DNA of 64,000 nucleotides from [Phialemoniopsis] sp. UDSM-2020. Lineage: Eukaryota; Ascomycota; Sordariomycetes; Thyridiales; Thyridiaceae. Both the position numbers and the translations under genes were made by a program. The stretch covers positions 6,634,001-6,698,000 of the forward strand of contig JAEILZ010000001.1 of NCBI GenBank assembly GCA_018873225.1. The letters run 5' to 3'. Below are positions 10,717 to 23,275 of the stretch, in pieces. The notes below the pieces were generated by a model. It ran no database searches. It had not been told where the DNA came from and saw only the letters and a list, made by a program, of their open reading frames with translations. Each line of letters starts with the position of its first letter. Position 1 is the first letter of the stretch.

Positions 10717-13700
10717 TCACACGCTCTCGGGCATGCCGTAGCCTCCTGCCCCTGGTGTCTGAACAATCATGCGATCTCCAGCTCCCATCTTCATCGTGGC
10801 CATACCTCCGACACTGATCGTGCGGGTTGTGCCGTCCGTCGGATCACGGCGAATCCAAAGGTTCACGCCGCGCATTCCGTCCTCGCCACCGGCCATGCCG
10901 TACGGAGGTATGACACGCCTTTGAGAAAGGATAGAGACTTCCATCGGCCTTCGCATCTCCAGATCCCGCACGACACCGTCTCCACCTCGATGCTTCCCGG
11001 CACCTCCACTGCCCTTTCGTAGTGAGAATTCGCGAAGCAGAACTGGATACCGCTTCTCCAAGATCTCGGGGTCCGTGATCCTGGTGTTGGTGATATGTGT
11101 GTGAACACCGCTCTCTCCTACCCATGTCGGCCCAGCACCAGATCCGCCTGCGATCGTTTCGTAGTAACCGAATCCCTTGACGATGTTGCCACGCTCGTCG
11201 CGGCCGCCATAGCCGAAAGTGAGGTTGTTGCAAGTCCCCTGGCTGGCGCCGGCAACCTGGAATGCCTTGAAGATGACATCGACCACCCGCGACGATGTCT
11301 CGACGGTTGAGCCGACGGTCGCGGCTTTGAGACTGGGCGAGAGGATTGTCCCAGGTGGCAGGCATACTTCGATCGGCTGCAAACACCCTTGGTTCAGCGG
11401 TATAGCGGTGGACATCATGGTGCGGAGGCAGTACATGATGCAGCTGTACATGACGGCCGGTGGGGTGTTGAGGTTATTGAGCGCTTCAGGGCCGGTGCCA
11501 GTGAAGTCGAACTTGGCAGAGCCGGTGACCGGGTCGATATTGATCTGCAACGCCAAGGGCGTTCCATCATCCAGATAGTCAACGGCCTTTAGAGCTCGAC
11601 CCGCAAACTGACTGCAGAAGCCCTTGAGCAGGTTGCGAATGTTCGCTTCCGCATTGTCCTGGATGGCCTGCATGTAAAACTTCACCGCAGGCCAGGTGTA
11701 CTCCTTGATCAATCCCTGGATGAGTGAGATACCGCGCTTGTTGGCAGCTACAGCGGCTTTCAGATCCGCGATATTGTCCGACAGTGTCCGGGTGCCACTG
11801 CAGCCCGGATGCTGTTGTGGTGCGTTGTACAAGAGCTCCACAAGGCCTTCTTCGTCGAACTGGCCCCCCTTGACCATCTTGAAGGACTCAATAGCAGCAC
11901 CTTCTTGCCACAGGTCCGTCGACCATGACGGCATTGAACCAGCGCAGACACCACCGACATCGGCATGATGACCGCGATTAGCTACGAAGAACAATATCTC
12001 AGTTGGATCTTCGTCGTTGTCAAACACGGGTGTCGTCACGGTCAAGTCTGGAAGATGTGTGCCGCCGGCGCAGGGGTGGTTAGACAGCAACACGTCCCCT
12101 GGCTTTAACTGCCCCCATGTGTATTTCTGAGCTTGATACCGGATCGCGTAAGACATGGAGCCCAGATGGCCTACGGAGTGTTAGAAATCATTTCCCCATG
12201 AGACTGACTGACATGGGAGACGGAACCAACCTGGCATATGAGGTGCGTTTGCTACCAGATCTCCTGAGCTCGCGAAGATGGCACAGCTGTAATCCAGCCG
12301 TTCCTTGATGTTTGTGGATATCGACGTCTTTCTGAGAGTCTCGCCCATCTGCGGATATGTCAGCCTTGCTCGTCTAGACCTTCTACATGCGAGTCGCTTG
12401 TTTCATCTTACCTGCCTGTGGAATGTTAGTGAAATGTTGATCAAGATCAGGTCCAGTACGACTTACTCTGCGATGCTCATCAATCTGTGGCTGAAACAAG
12501 ACAGTAATATGGGATCCGACAACTGAGGTTCCTGCGGCGCGACTTCAGGGTCCCGCACCTCGAGGATCACACGATCCTGCAACAGAGCAGCAACACATGA
12601 CGGGTCGACAATGATCGTCTGCGTTTGGTCGATAATGATGGCCGGCCCTGCGACCAAGTGGTTCTTGGGAACGTCTTGCAGGCTGATTACGCGCGCCTTT
12701 ACCCTTCCGACCTTCTCGAAGTAGACTTGCGATAGCTGCGACTCCTTCGCGCTGTCGTCAACATCTGGTAGATACGGGAGGGAGTCCAGGTCTGTGGTCT
12801 TCGCTGCCTCTCGCTCTATTTCCGACGCCACTGTGCTCCTCACCCTGACGTCGTCCACGAGGATCTCGCGAGGCTGGGAAAACCCGAATTCTTGTTCGTG
12901 CCGAGCGATGAAGGCTTTGCCGTAGTCAGTGGCGCCTTCAGTGAGGGAGATCATCAGGTTGAGATTGCTACCCCTGTAACGCATGTTGAGGAATCGCTCA
13001 TGACCGATACTGCTTGGAGAGTGGCCCTGAGATAGCAGCTGCTTTGTTGTTTGGGACTCAATGGCGGCAAAGCGCTGGTCAATCTCTTTCGAGTGCTCGG
13101 GACCGTACGTCAGAGCAGACGGCTCCTGAGCATCCACAACGACATCCGCAAGGGCCATGCCGTAGGCTGATAGAATACTGGAGTATCTGTGGATGATGAC
13201 GCGCTTGATCCCGAGATCCCTTGCGATGGCTATGGCGTGCTGCCCACCGGCGCCGCCGAAGCAAACCAGGTGGTGGTCAGCTGTTTGGAACCCGCGGCCT
13301 TCGCTAAGCAGTCGAATGGGGCGCGCCATAGCAGCGTTGGCTACAAGCAGGAATCCCATGGCCACTTCCTCCGGAGACATGGGCGATTCGAGACGGTCGG
13401 CGTTGATACGCCGCGTGAGCTCCTCAAACTTGGCGCTGACAATGCTGAGGTCCAAGGGACAAGAGAACTTGTCGGGAACGATGCGTCCCAGAAGGACATT
13501 GGCGTCGGTGATGCAGAGCGGACCTCCGTTCCCATAGCATGCTGGGCCAGGGTAGGCACCGGCAGACTCGGGTCCGACGACAAAGAGGCCGTTCTTCCAG
13601 AACAGCATGGATCCACCCCCTGCGGCAACGGTGTGGACGTTGATTTGGGGTACTTGGATGGCTGTCTCTGCGACGGTCGACTCGACAGTATGATCGATGG

Positions 13701-14886
13701 CGCCGTCAAATCTGGACACGTCCGTGCTGGTACCTCCCATATCGAAGCCGAGCAACGGTGTCCCATCCTCCTCGTAGCAGGTCTTTGACATCCCGATCAC
13801 GCCACCAGCGGGCCCCGAAAGGATAGCGCGTAGGCCGGTGAAGTTTTGGTACGAAGTTAAGCCGCCGTCAGACTGGCACATCAAGAGCTTTTCGGCATCT
13901 CGACCCTCGAGGTTGCCCTTGAAATGTTTGCGGAAGCTGTCGAGGTAGGCATGTATTACCGGCGACAGATAGGCGTCGGCTGTTGTTGACTGCGAACGCG
14001 GAACAATCCTGATCATGGGCAGGAGATGGGATGAAGCCGAGACTTCAAAGCCCATCTGCTTGGCGATGTTCGCGATCTCCGTCTCATGCTTGGGATACGC
14101 ATACGCGTGCATCAAACTGATAGCGATGCTACGGTAGCCTTGCTCCCACAAGGACTTCAGGTCTTTGCGTATACGATCATAGTCGGGAGTTTGTAACACT
14201 CTCAACACTTCGCCGGTCCGGCCTTGAACCAACTGAGGGTCGGAGCTCAGATCGATCGGTGTTGGCTCTGGATCTTCTGAAAAGCCCTCCACTGTGACGC
14301 GCTCGTCCACCTCAATAACAGTCTCGTACAGCTGTTCGAGCCTACGCACAGTAATATCGAAAAGATCTGGACGTGCTTGGTTGCCAATCTTGAGGAGGTC
14401 GCGGAAACCTTTCGTCGTAAGAAGGGCAACTCGAGCCCCGTTACGTTCAAGTAGGGCACTAAAACGATGAGTTAGACATCTTGCGAATGCCAATGTTTGG
14501 AGTGGTTGAGCTATCCATCTTACTTGGTTGCGACAGTTGTGCCCATGCGGATGGACTCGACGGGCGTCAAGTCTAGCGGTTCACCTTTTGGGATCGACCT
14601 GCCTGTAGCAAGCTCGAGTACCCTTCGGATCCCCTCGGCTGGGGCATCCGGATATTCGGACGGCGATCTTGAGAGCAGTTTGAACACCACGTCATCCTTG
14701 ATACCAGGGATACCAGCCCAACTGTAATCAGGACTACTGGTGAGCAACCTGACCAAGACAACAGGGGTCCATGCTTACGCAAGCGATGGTGCTTATCAAA
14801 ACATAGGGGTCGGTGACCACTCACACATCACAAAAGGTGCCTCCTCGATCAATAGCGATCCGGACACCTCGCGTGGCAGAAGGCAT
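10717..14886 (-). CDS. 5-oxoprolinase-type HyuA-HyuB fusion protein
   Basis: ATP-dependent hydrolase of 5-oxo-L-proline to glutamate, the last step of the gamma-glutamyl cycle; paralogues act on hydantoins. Deduced exons are complement(10717..12170, 12231..12348, 12412..12415, 12467..14458, 14524..14721, 14825..14886), giving 1275 residues, close to the usual ~1290 of eukaryotic oxoprolinases. The N-terminus reads [13 protein letters not shown], the actin-like ATPase phosphate motif. A second ATPase signature, [18 protein letters not shown], lies further on. The HyuA part ends near residue 745 and the HyuB part runs to the end ([20 protein letters not shown]). The third coding exon from the 3' end is only 4 nt (GCAG), flanked by gtaagt...ctaac...acag and gtaaga...ctgac...gcag; without it the frame fails, with it AEQMGET is rebuilt. 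The gene is transcribed divergently from an MFS permease. Enzyme of pyroglutamate rather than hydantoin is favoured by the fused full length. Confidence 0.92.
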
Positions 14887-15472
14887 AATGGACAACAAAA
14901 TGAGGAATATTGTACACGAGTTTCGAAGGAAGATCGAGTATCACTTACATGAAATGTCTAAGATCCTCATGCCATATCATTTGATATTTATTTACGTTCT
15001 AAGCTGCAATGTGTTTGGAAGCACTCTTCCAACCGGCGAATGCAGAGTAGGCCGAGTGGGGTAGGTCGATCGCTCCGGCGAGAGCACACGCCGGCCGGCG
15101 GTATCGACACTGAGGCTCCCCGCATTTACCCCAGTGCTGAGAACGCGGGGAAGAGAAACCTCTGACTCGTGGCGTTACTCTCGGAAAGGAAGGGTCACTT
15201 ATGCCAATCATGTGGAAGAGTAGGAAGGATTGCCCTTATCAAACGCTGGATCAAGTAAACCGGTAAACTTCTCGCGCCTCCGAGATAACCAATTTTAAGT
15301 GGGACACTAAGCTCTAGATACGCACCCTCCCCCCTCTGATATCAAAGGGGGTGACCCGACTCCCTATATATGTCCCTGGAGAGCCTTCTCCTGTCGCCGC
15401 GGTCCCATAACACCCAAAGTTGTTGCCAAACTGCGCACAACGGCTATCTTTTCATTAATCAATACATCTAAC
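14887..15472. promoter_or_regulatory. Shared divergent promoter of oxoprolinase and MFS genes
   Basis: 586 bp separate the two start codons, which point away from each other, so one region must serve both. A TATATAT stretch lies at 15365-15371, about 105 bp before the permease ATG. No operator could be defined. Confidence 0.55.
15365..15371 (+). promoter_or_regulatory. TATA-like element of the MFS permease gene
   Basis: TATATAT within ccctatatatgtccc, about 105 bp upstream of the ATG at 15473, a usual position in fungal promoters. This rests on sequence and position only. Confidence 0.45.
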
Positions 15473-17241
15473 ATGGATACCTCGTCAACTCCTAAGGAGA
15501 AGATGGACCTCGTCAAGGGAGAGACCAACATTTCCAATGCGGTTGCGATGGATTCCTCGCAGATCCTAGATCCGGTCAAGGAATCTAAGATGATGCGAAA
15601 GTTCGATGTAAGCTGATTCTCGCTGTTGAGCATGACTCTGAAGTTGACCATGTCATGTTGCTTCCAGCTCTATGCTGTCTCGCTTCTTGGAGCCATCTAC
15701 ATGATGGCCAACCTCGACAGGTATGTTCAAGTCTCAATGCTGCATGGGATTGTAGACTGATGACTCGTAGAGGGAACATTGGCAACGCGAATGTGGTTGG
15801 CATGTCGAAAGACCTGCACCTGGTTGGGAACCAGTTCGGTACATCGGTGACATTGCTCTTTGCGACTTATGTTCCCTGCGAAATTCCCACTGCGATCCTT
15901 ATGAAGGCCCTTGGACCGAAGAATCTTCTAGGAGGATGCACCTTTGCATGGGGAGTCGTCTTGATCGGCGCCGGCTTTGTACAAGACTACAAGGGATTGT
16001 ATATTATTCGCCTCCTTATCGGTGTGTTTGAGGCATCGGTGATACCTTGCACAAGTGAGTTGAAGGACCGATCATCTAACCGCGCAGCAAACCAGGCTGA
16101 CCGAGGACTTGAATCACAGACATTTACATCGGCATGATCTACAAGAAGTCCGAGCGAGCCAAGCGCAGCGCCATTATATACCTTTTTGCCGCCACTGCCA
16201 GCGGCTTTGGCGGTGTCCTGGCCTATGGAATCACTCATATCCACGGACCGGGTATGATGACGGGCTGGAGATGGCTCTTCGTGGTTGAAGGCCTTCTCAC
16301 CATCGTTCTTGTCCCGATATTCTTTTGGCTCTTCCCTAGAGACCCCAAGACTGCCTGGTTTCTCAACGAGGAGGAGAAGAGCATGATGAAACTACGGTAC
16401 GACCTCGATGTATACTGGGGTATCGACGAGACGTTCTCCTGGGGTGAGGTCTTGAAGGTTGTGAAAGACCCGAAGTGGTATGGCTTGTAAGTTTGAACCT
16501 CAGCCTTGCCACATCCTGCTTCGATACTGACGATTTATGTAGCTGGATTTTCCAATTCTGCGTCAACAATGCCTTTTACGGCTTTACCACCTTCCTTCCG
16601 CTGATCGTAGCTGGCTTGGGCTACGAGTCGGTCCTGGCAAATTTGATGACTGCGCCTGTCCACTTTTGGGGATTCTTTTACTTTCTATTCACCTGCTGGG
16701 GCTCTGACAGAACTGGAAACAGAGGCTATTGGATGGCAGCCGCCACCGTTAACTTGATAGTTGGGTATGCTATCTTAATTTCGGTGAACTCACTCGGAGT
16801 CCGATATTTCGCCTGCTTCCGTAGGTCCCAAATCTCTTCCCCGTGGTCTGCCAACCTCAAACAGCTGACGCTTCTCAAGTTTGTGTGGCTGGCATGTACA
16901 GCACCGTAGGTATGACTATGCAGTGGCTCAATGACAACGTCGCCCGCCATTACAAGCGGGCGAGCATGGCGGGTATGGCTCTGGCCCTGGCAAACACCGC
17001 AGGTGTAGCAGTCGGACAGATCTACAAGGCAGAGGATGGCCCCCGGTACATTGAGGGTATGACTATCAGCCTGGGACTTGCGGTGCTGGCCATGGTCATC
17101 ATTGTGGTGATGATGCTTGGGATGGCTTGGACGAATAAGAAGCGTGCGGGGGCAATCAGAGAAGCCGAGGCCAGGGGAGAGCCGCTCCCCGTTTCTCCTG
17201 AAAAAGGAGACTACGATGTTCATTTCAAGTACTCCCTATGA
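15473..17241 (+). CDS. MFS permease, anion:cation symporter family (Dal5/Tna1-like)
   Basis: Proton-coupled plasma-membrane importer of organic anions. Members carry allantoate, nicotinate, pantothenate or dipeptides. Deduced exons are join(15473..15607, 15668..15720, 15771..16054, 16120..16486, 16543..16820, 16880..17241), giving 492 residues. The first helix carries the family phrase YMMANLDRGNIGNANV. WRWLFVVEGLLTI and FWLFPRDPKTAWFLNEEE mark the end of helix 6 and the central loop. KRASMAGMALALANTAGV is in the second half. Twelve membrane segments are expected. It is divergent from 5-oxoprolinase and upstream of a gamma-glutamyltransferase, which suggests uptake of pyroglutamate or a gamma-glutamyl compound. 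Substrate cannot be read from sequence. Confidence 0.9.
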
Positions 17242-17883
17242 ACTCGGCGGGACCAGTACTTGACACAACCTTGTCTTATTTCTTTCTATATGCCTTTTCC
17301 ACACTTCAATTCAATCTACTCACAGATCTTTGCTATACATAACGGTGTGGACTTGTCACGTCCATCGTTATGTACTTGGTTTGGTAGTAACAGCTCTGGA
17401 ACAGATGACAATGCTAGCTAATAACAGTTGTTGTGAGAATTGCCTTTGTGTAGACGTTGGTTCCCGCATAGGGAATATCGAAGAGCATGTGCATCTCCCT
17501 TCTAGACTCAAGTGACCCAGCCGCCGTAGTATTGGATATTGAGACATGCAGATGTTCTCATCATAGAGATACACAGACGCAAGAGCTCAGGCACATGTGA
17601 GTACATGGCCGAAAAAACGGCCGTGGAGACAACTGAAGAAGTATCTATGACTAATAGTTTGGGTCAGTCTGGTGAAAGACCCACCATAACCACAGGGCAC
17701 ATGCAATTCGGCATTCTAATGTCAATGCCGTACGACCGATTATCGGGCGGCCGAACGCAACACTCGCCGCTGAATCGCCCGAACACGGTAATCAAGTGAC
17801 GCAATTTAAGCCTGTGATATCCTGACCATGACTGCAACCTGGTCCGCGATCCAAACACAACACCCTGGCAAACTGTTCCAATC
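17242..17883. other. Intergenic, 642 bp
   Basis: 3' side of the permease and promoter side of the gamma-glutamyltransferase, both on the plus strand. No additional gene or repeat was recognised. Confidence 0.5.
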
Positions 17884-19851
17884 ATGACGATCAACATGGC
17901 CGAGATCTCCGCTATCCCATTCCAACCGTTCCCGAGTCGCAGGAGTGTGGTGCACAGCACCCAGGGCATCGTTGCTTGCACACAGCCATTGGCGGCGGCA
18001 GCAGGCCAGCAGATTTTGCGACAAGGCGGTAATGCTGCTGTACGTCCGACGCGCTTCTCCCCTATTGCAGTCTTGAGTTTCTCGCTAATCCCTATTCTGA
18101 TCAGGATGCCGCGGTGGCAGTCGGTAAGCTTGCGACACTGAGGTCAGCTCCATTCATATGAGGATATCTAACATCACGACTTTCATTGTAGCTGCGGCGT
18201 TGAATGTGACCGAGCCAACCTCTACGGGCATTGGAGGCGATGCATTCTGTCTCTTCTATGACGCGACTAAGCAAAAAGTCCTAGGCTTGAATGGCTCGGG
18301 TCGATCTCCGAGCGGTATTGACGTAGAGGCAGTCCGGAATGAGCTAGGAGCTGAACAAGCATCCTTGGGGATCCCACCGTCGAGTGTGCATTCGGTGACC
18401 GTCCCAGGTGCTGCCGCTTGCTGGGTTGACACGGTCGAGAGATTCGGCAGCGGCAAGCTAAGCATGGCTGAAATATTAGCCCCAGCAATTAAGCTCGCAG
18501 AGGAGGGCTTCCCAGTTTCTGAGATTACATCGCAACTGGCAAGTTATGAAGTGACCCAGATGACGACAAGGAAAATTGAAGCTGACTATTATTCATGGAC
18601 GAACAGTGGAAGAACCAAGAAGGACGGCTACGCAAAGCGTCGCCAAACTTTCGCGAGATGATGAAAGCCGACACCAACGCTCCCGACGGTGCTCGACCTC
18701 CAAAGGCTGGAGAGCTGTTCAAGAACATCAATCTGGCTCGGACCATGCGTAGCCTGGCCTCCAAGGGGAAGGCGGGATTCTATCAGGGCGACATCGCAGA
18801 ATCGATAGTCGAAGTTGTACGGAACAAAGGCGGTTCTCTCACTCTCGATGACCTCCAAGACCACATGAGCCGCAGCAGCGAATCAACCGAGCCGCTGTCC
18901 ATCCACGTTCCTGCCATCAATGGTTCTGCGGGCGGTGGAATCAGGCTATGGGAACACTCGCCCAACGGCCAAGGCATCGTCGCGCTCATGGCCCTCGGCA
19001 TAATACAGGCACTTGAACGAGACCAACGGATCGAGCCGCTCCATCAAATGAAGCACAACTCGGCCTCATACTTGCACAGCATCATCTCGAGCCTGCAGAT
19101 TGCATTTGCCGATGCCCAATGGTGGGTTGCCGATCCTGCACATGGGGGCATCTCCGGCGAGCAGTTGCTGTCTCCTTCATACTTGGAGTCCAGGGCCAAG
19201 CTGTTTAACCCAGAGCACGCCGCAATCGATTTGGGCCACGGTTCACCGGCTTTGTCGAGCAGCGACACTGTATATCTCGCAGTGACGGATAGCTTGGGCA
19301 ATGGTGCGTCCTTTATCAACAGCAACTACGACGGATTTGGCTCAGCCATCATCCCTGCCGGCGGTGGCTTCACCCTCCAAAACAGGGGCAGCAACTTTTC
19401 TCTGGCCGAGGGTCACCCGAACGTTTTGGCGCCGCGAAAGCGTCCATACCACACAATCATCCCAGGGCTTATAACGAATGAGGACGATGGCTCCCTCAAC
19501 ACGGTGTTTGGAGTCATGGGTGCGTTCATGCAGCCTCAGGGACACGTGCAGGTCCTCCTCAACATGCATGTCTTTGGACTATCGCCACAGGCAGCGCTGG
19601 ACGCACCGCGGATCTGCGTGTCAGCCGACCCAGCAGAGGGTAACGAGATGAGAGTTTGGCTGGAAGAGGGCATCTCCAAGGATGTCGAGGACAAGCTTAG
19701 GGATATGGGTCACAACGTCGCCGTCTTATCGGGGCACGAGAGGTCTATGTTTGGACGTGGCCAGGTGATCCGAGCTCGCGTGGAGGATGGTGTTCAGATA
19801 TATAGCGCTGGAAGCGACCCGAGAGGCGATGGAGCTGCCCTGCCGGTCTAG
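17884..19851 (+). CDS. Gamma-glutamyltransferase-like (YwrD-type) hydrolase
   Basis: N-terminal-nucleophile enzyme that cleaves gamma-glutamyl bonds (glutathione and related compounds). Such proteins mature by self-cleavage before a Thr. Deduced exons are join(17884..18039, 18105..18123, 18192..18538, 18607..19851), giving 588 residues; an ATG at 17899 is an alternative start. [18 protein letters not shown] is rebuilt across a 19 nt second exon. The third intron has a GC donor (gcaagt) with gctgact branch and cag acceptor, and its removal restores [15 protein letters not shown]. The nucleophile is Thr395 in SSDTVYLAV, followed by [18 protein letters not shown], the pattern of the YwrD branch rather than classical GGT. 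There is no clear signal peptide, so it may be cytosolic. It lies between a permease and an oxalate decarboxylase and complements 5-oxoprolinase functionally. Confidence 0.9.
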
Positions 19852-20595
19852 TTGTCCATAATGACGCAAAGTAGTAGAGGAACACTAGATTTCCTTCGTG
19901 ACTTCTTGAGAAAGTGAAACGAGATCAGGGGTACTACGATGTACTGTTTGTGTATCAAGTTGGTGAGATATTTTCTATCAAGGTTCACATCATAGATTTC
20001 GATCGAGACGGAGTGATCACTGCAGTCCAGGGGCCTGGCACGACCAGTTCCCTTTCCAACAATCGCGAGGCAGTGGTCGGGAAGCCAGTCGGTATATCCC
20101 ACACCCGCCGAGTATAGATCAGAACTCTTCCGCAAGAATTTGGTAGTTGTAAACAAAAACATTCGCCGAGACCACCGAGAGAACGCCGAGATGGGCGTAA
20201 GTCCATGGTCATCGGCCCCGTACGGTTTCGCCGATGAGGTAATCCACTCCCCCGCACTCGGGCCTGCCGGGTACCCGACCGACCTACGGATGTGGCCCAA
20301 GAAAGTCAATTGCAATGCCGGATATGGGGAGACAGCTTGATTAGCTAGAACGTCATTCGATGATCATACAAATTCCCCGCACGCGACCCTGGCCTCGGTG
20401 TTGCGCTGCTGAAGCCGGCTGCGCCCTCCAGTTACATCCTTTGGTCATTAGCCCCCTATCCCTGTCTGGCACCACACTTAATAGAGGTGCAGAATATTCC
20501 ACTGATAGGCCATTGTAAACAACATCGAAGAAGCCAGGAGTCGTAGTCATTTGTTCCCTACTACCACTCTCTGAAAAATAAAAAACGCCTCCGCT
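19852..20595. other. Intergenic, 744 bp
   Basis: Between gamma-glutamyltransferase and oxalate decarboxylase genes, both plus strand. Contains only overlapping chance frames. No TATA box stands out near 20596. Confidence 0.45.
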
Positions 20596-22126
20596 ATGCG
20601 CCCGTCAGCACTCCTCCTGAGCGGCTTGCTGCCCATCTGCTCGGGCATTCCCGTGCAGGACAGTCCCCAACAGCGCTTCCTCAATGGGCTGGGTCTTCCT
20701 GAAGGGTACCGTGGCAAGTCTGGCGGTCGACGGCCGGCCTTCACGCCAGGCCATCGAGACCCTTACGATCATGCCATTGACACTGTGGAGGAAGATCTCG
20801 ATCCACTGCCCTGGCGCAACGGCCATGGAGCCTCTGTTCTGGGGCCTTGGAACAAGGAGAGATCCAAGCAAAACCCAGACCTCGTCCGGCCCCCAAGCAC
20901 CGACCATGGTGACCTGGCGAACATGCGCTGGAGCTTTGCCGACTCGCACATTCGTATAGAGGTATGATATCTGAAGGCCGCCTTGTTGCTGGATTTGCGG
21001 GACTAACAACAGTGCGCAGGAGGGAGGCTGGACTCGACAGACGACTGTGCGAGAGTTACCCACGAGTGTCGAGCTGGCTTCTGTAAACATGCGTCTCGAA
21101 GAGGGCGTCATTCGCGAGCTACATTGGCACAAAGAGGCAGAGTGGGCGTATGTTCTTGATGGAGAAGTGCGTGTGACCGCTCTGGACTATGAAGGCGGCA
21201 ACTTCATCGGAGACCTGAAGAAAGGAGATTTGTGGGTGAGTTGGGACTCTGGAGTTACTCTGCTGTGGCGAGGTTGGTCTAACATCGACAGTACTTCCCG
21301 AGCGGTGTTCCTCACTCTCTTCAGGGGCTCAGCCCCAATGGATCAGAGTTTCTTCTGGTCTTCGACAGCGGCAGCTTCTCGGAAGAGTCAACGTTCATTC
21401 TCACCGACTGGCTCGGTAAGTAGCTCTATCTTGACGAGGCTGCTACTTCTTCTAACAGGATCAGCCCACACCCCCAAATCCGTCATATCAAAGAACTTCA
21501 ACCTCGATCCCGAAGTCTTCAAGCACCTGCCCAAGGAAGAAAAGTACATCTTTCAAGCATCCAAGCCCGGCTCCATCGACGAAGAGGAACCCGTCGGCAA
21601 GAAGGTCAAGAAGTCCAAGTACAATTTCATCCACAAGATGCTCGACCAGGAGCCGTTGAACAGCACGGGCGGGCAGGTCAGGATCACCGACTCGCGCAAC
21701 TTCCCCATCTCCAAGACCATCGCCGCGGCCCACGCCATCATCGAGCCCGGCGCTATCCGCGAGATGCACTGGCACCCCAACGCCGACGAGTGGTCGTTCT
21801 TCCTCGCCGGCCACGCCAGGGTGACCATCTTTGCCGCCGAGGGGCGCGCGCGCACGTTCGACTACCTGCCCGGCGACGTGGGCATCGTCCCACGCAACAT
21901 GGGCCACTTTGTGGAGAATATTGGCACTGAGCCCGTCGAGATGCTCGAGATCTTCAAGACTGACGAGTTCCGCGACTTTTCGCTCTTCCAGTGGATGGGC
22001 GAGACTCCGCAGAGACAGGTTGCCGACACGCTTTTTGCTGACGACCCGGAGAGTGCGAAGCTCTTCCTGGAGAAGATCAAGGATGCTGACAACAATGTCA
22101 TTACGAAGCCAGACATCAAAGTCTAG
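20596..22126 (+). CDS. Secreted bicupin oxalate decarboxylase
   Basis: Manganese enzyme converting oxalate to formate and CO2. Deduced exons are join(20596..20961, 21020..21235, 21292..21415, 21459..22126), giving 457 residues. The first ~18 residues ([17 protein letters not shown]) are a signal peptide, so the enzyme is secreted or cell-wall bound. Cupin 1 carries [20 protein letters not shown] and cupin 2 [20 protein letters not shown], each with the His-x-His...Glu...His metal set. The lid of domain 1 reads [15 protein letters not shown]. The Bacillus decarboxylase has SENST at this site, with its Glu as the proton donor, so decarboxylase is favoured over oxidase. A third block, [21 protein letters not shown], completes cupin 2. 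Fungal oxalate decarboxylases are usually induced by oxalate or acid. Confidence 0.92.
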
Positions 22127-22377
22127 ACAATTTGTCTAGAGTACAACTACATACATATATACTGTAAACAAGACATTGAATGTCATTTAGACGCCATCGT
22201 GTAATCAGAGAAAAAGATCTTTTTTCAACAGGTAGGAGTAGGACAATGTATCAGAAGCACACTGCATGCAAATACAATCAAACGATGAATGGCCTCAATA
22301 GATTGAGCGTGGATTGAGCATCACTACGTGCAGATACAGTTAAACTATATTGAGATCTACAATGCCGGGATTGCAGT

Positions 22378-23275
22378 CTAGGCTTCTGCTTCATCGGCTG
22401 GCCAAGAGAGCCAAACTAGGGTCATGCAAATCTTGACTCCTGCCACTATCCATAAGACTCCAGCTGTCCCCAAGAAACTCTTTGTGATCAAACCACCGGC
22501 AATAACCCCTACCACGAGAGATATGGGCGCGGCCATTCTACGATTCCTCTCCGGGTTGGAAGGACTGAAAAGTTCGATATCGGAAAACAAGTCGCAGTAG
22601 ATACTCGTCAGCACGACACTGGTCAGAGCATTCTGTTTGACTGCTCGACTGATCATCGCCTGGCCTCCACTCTGGAAAGCGATACAGGCGATCGGTATGA
22701 TGACGTACCACGAGGCGTCGTTGGAACCGGTCGATCGAGGACCCCATGTCACTATGGATGCGGCGGTAATGCTGAAGAGTGCCTGGAGCATAAATGCAAG
22801 ACATAGAGCCCAGCGGCGACGGGGTGAGGGCGAGAGCGAGCGATGAAGGCGGCCGAAGACGAAGGATCCGAAGCAGAAGGCCAATATCGACATGCCCGAC
22901 TTTTTCCACCTGTTGTCAGACACCACAGGACCGAGCCCTAAGAAGACCGTATTTCCTGCACCAACAATTGAGTTAGCTAATATTCTAGACATTGCCAATC
23001 TTCAATCCTGACGTACCGGTTTGCATGGACACGAAAGTCCCCCACGTTAAGGTGGAAGCACTGTCAAGGAGGCCAGTGATTGTGTAGCACATGTACAAGA
23101 CTGCTTCGGTCCACTGCGGATTGATGTTCTGGGCCATCTTGACTCGCCATCGCTTTGTGTATCCTGGCTTCCCGCCAAGGAGTGACTGTGCGTCTCGGTC
23201 ACTCGGAATCGCAGCCTCTTCGATTCGGCCGGGTACAGTGAACGACCCATACTGTGTAGTGTTTGGGGATGTCAT
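22378..23275 (-). CDS. DUF1275 (YoaK-type) membrane protein
   Basis: Small integral membrane protein of unknown function. Deduced exons are complement(22378..22955, 23017..23275), giving 278 residues; ATG at 23275. The single 61 nt intron (gtacgt ... gtgcag) joins TFVSMQTGNTVFLGLG, the signature first helix of DUF1275. About six hydrophobic segments follow, including SILAFCFGSFVFGRL, IIPIACIAFQSGGQAM and LVVGVIAGGLITKSFLGTAG. It is transcribed divergently from the ammonia-lyase/M20 fusion, with 665 bp between start codons, so joint control is possible. Transport of a metabolite is sometimes proposed for the family but is not established. Confidence 0.87.

Noticed and set aside
10717..14886. 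Two separate hydantoinase A and B genes
   Set aside because: Consensus introns join the A and B parts in one frame and the total length equals eukaryotic 5-oxoprolinase.
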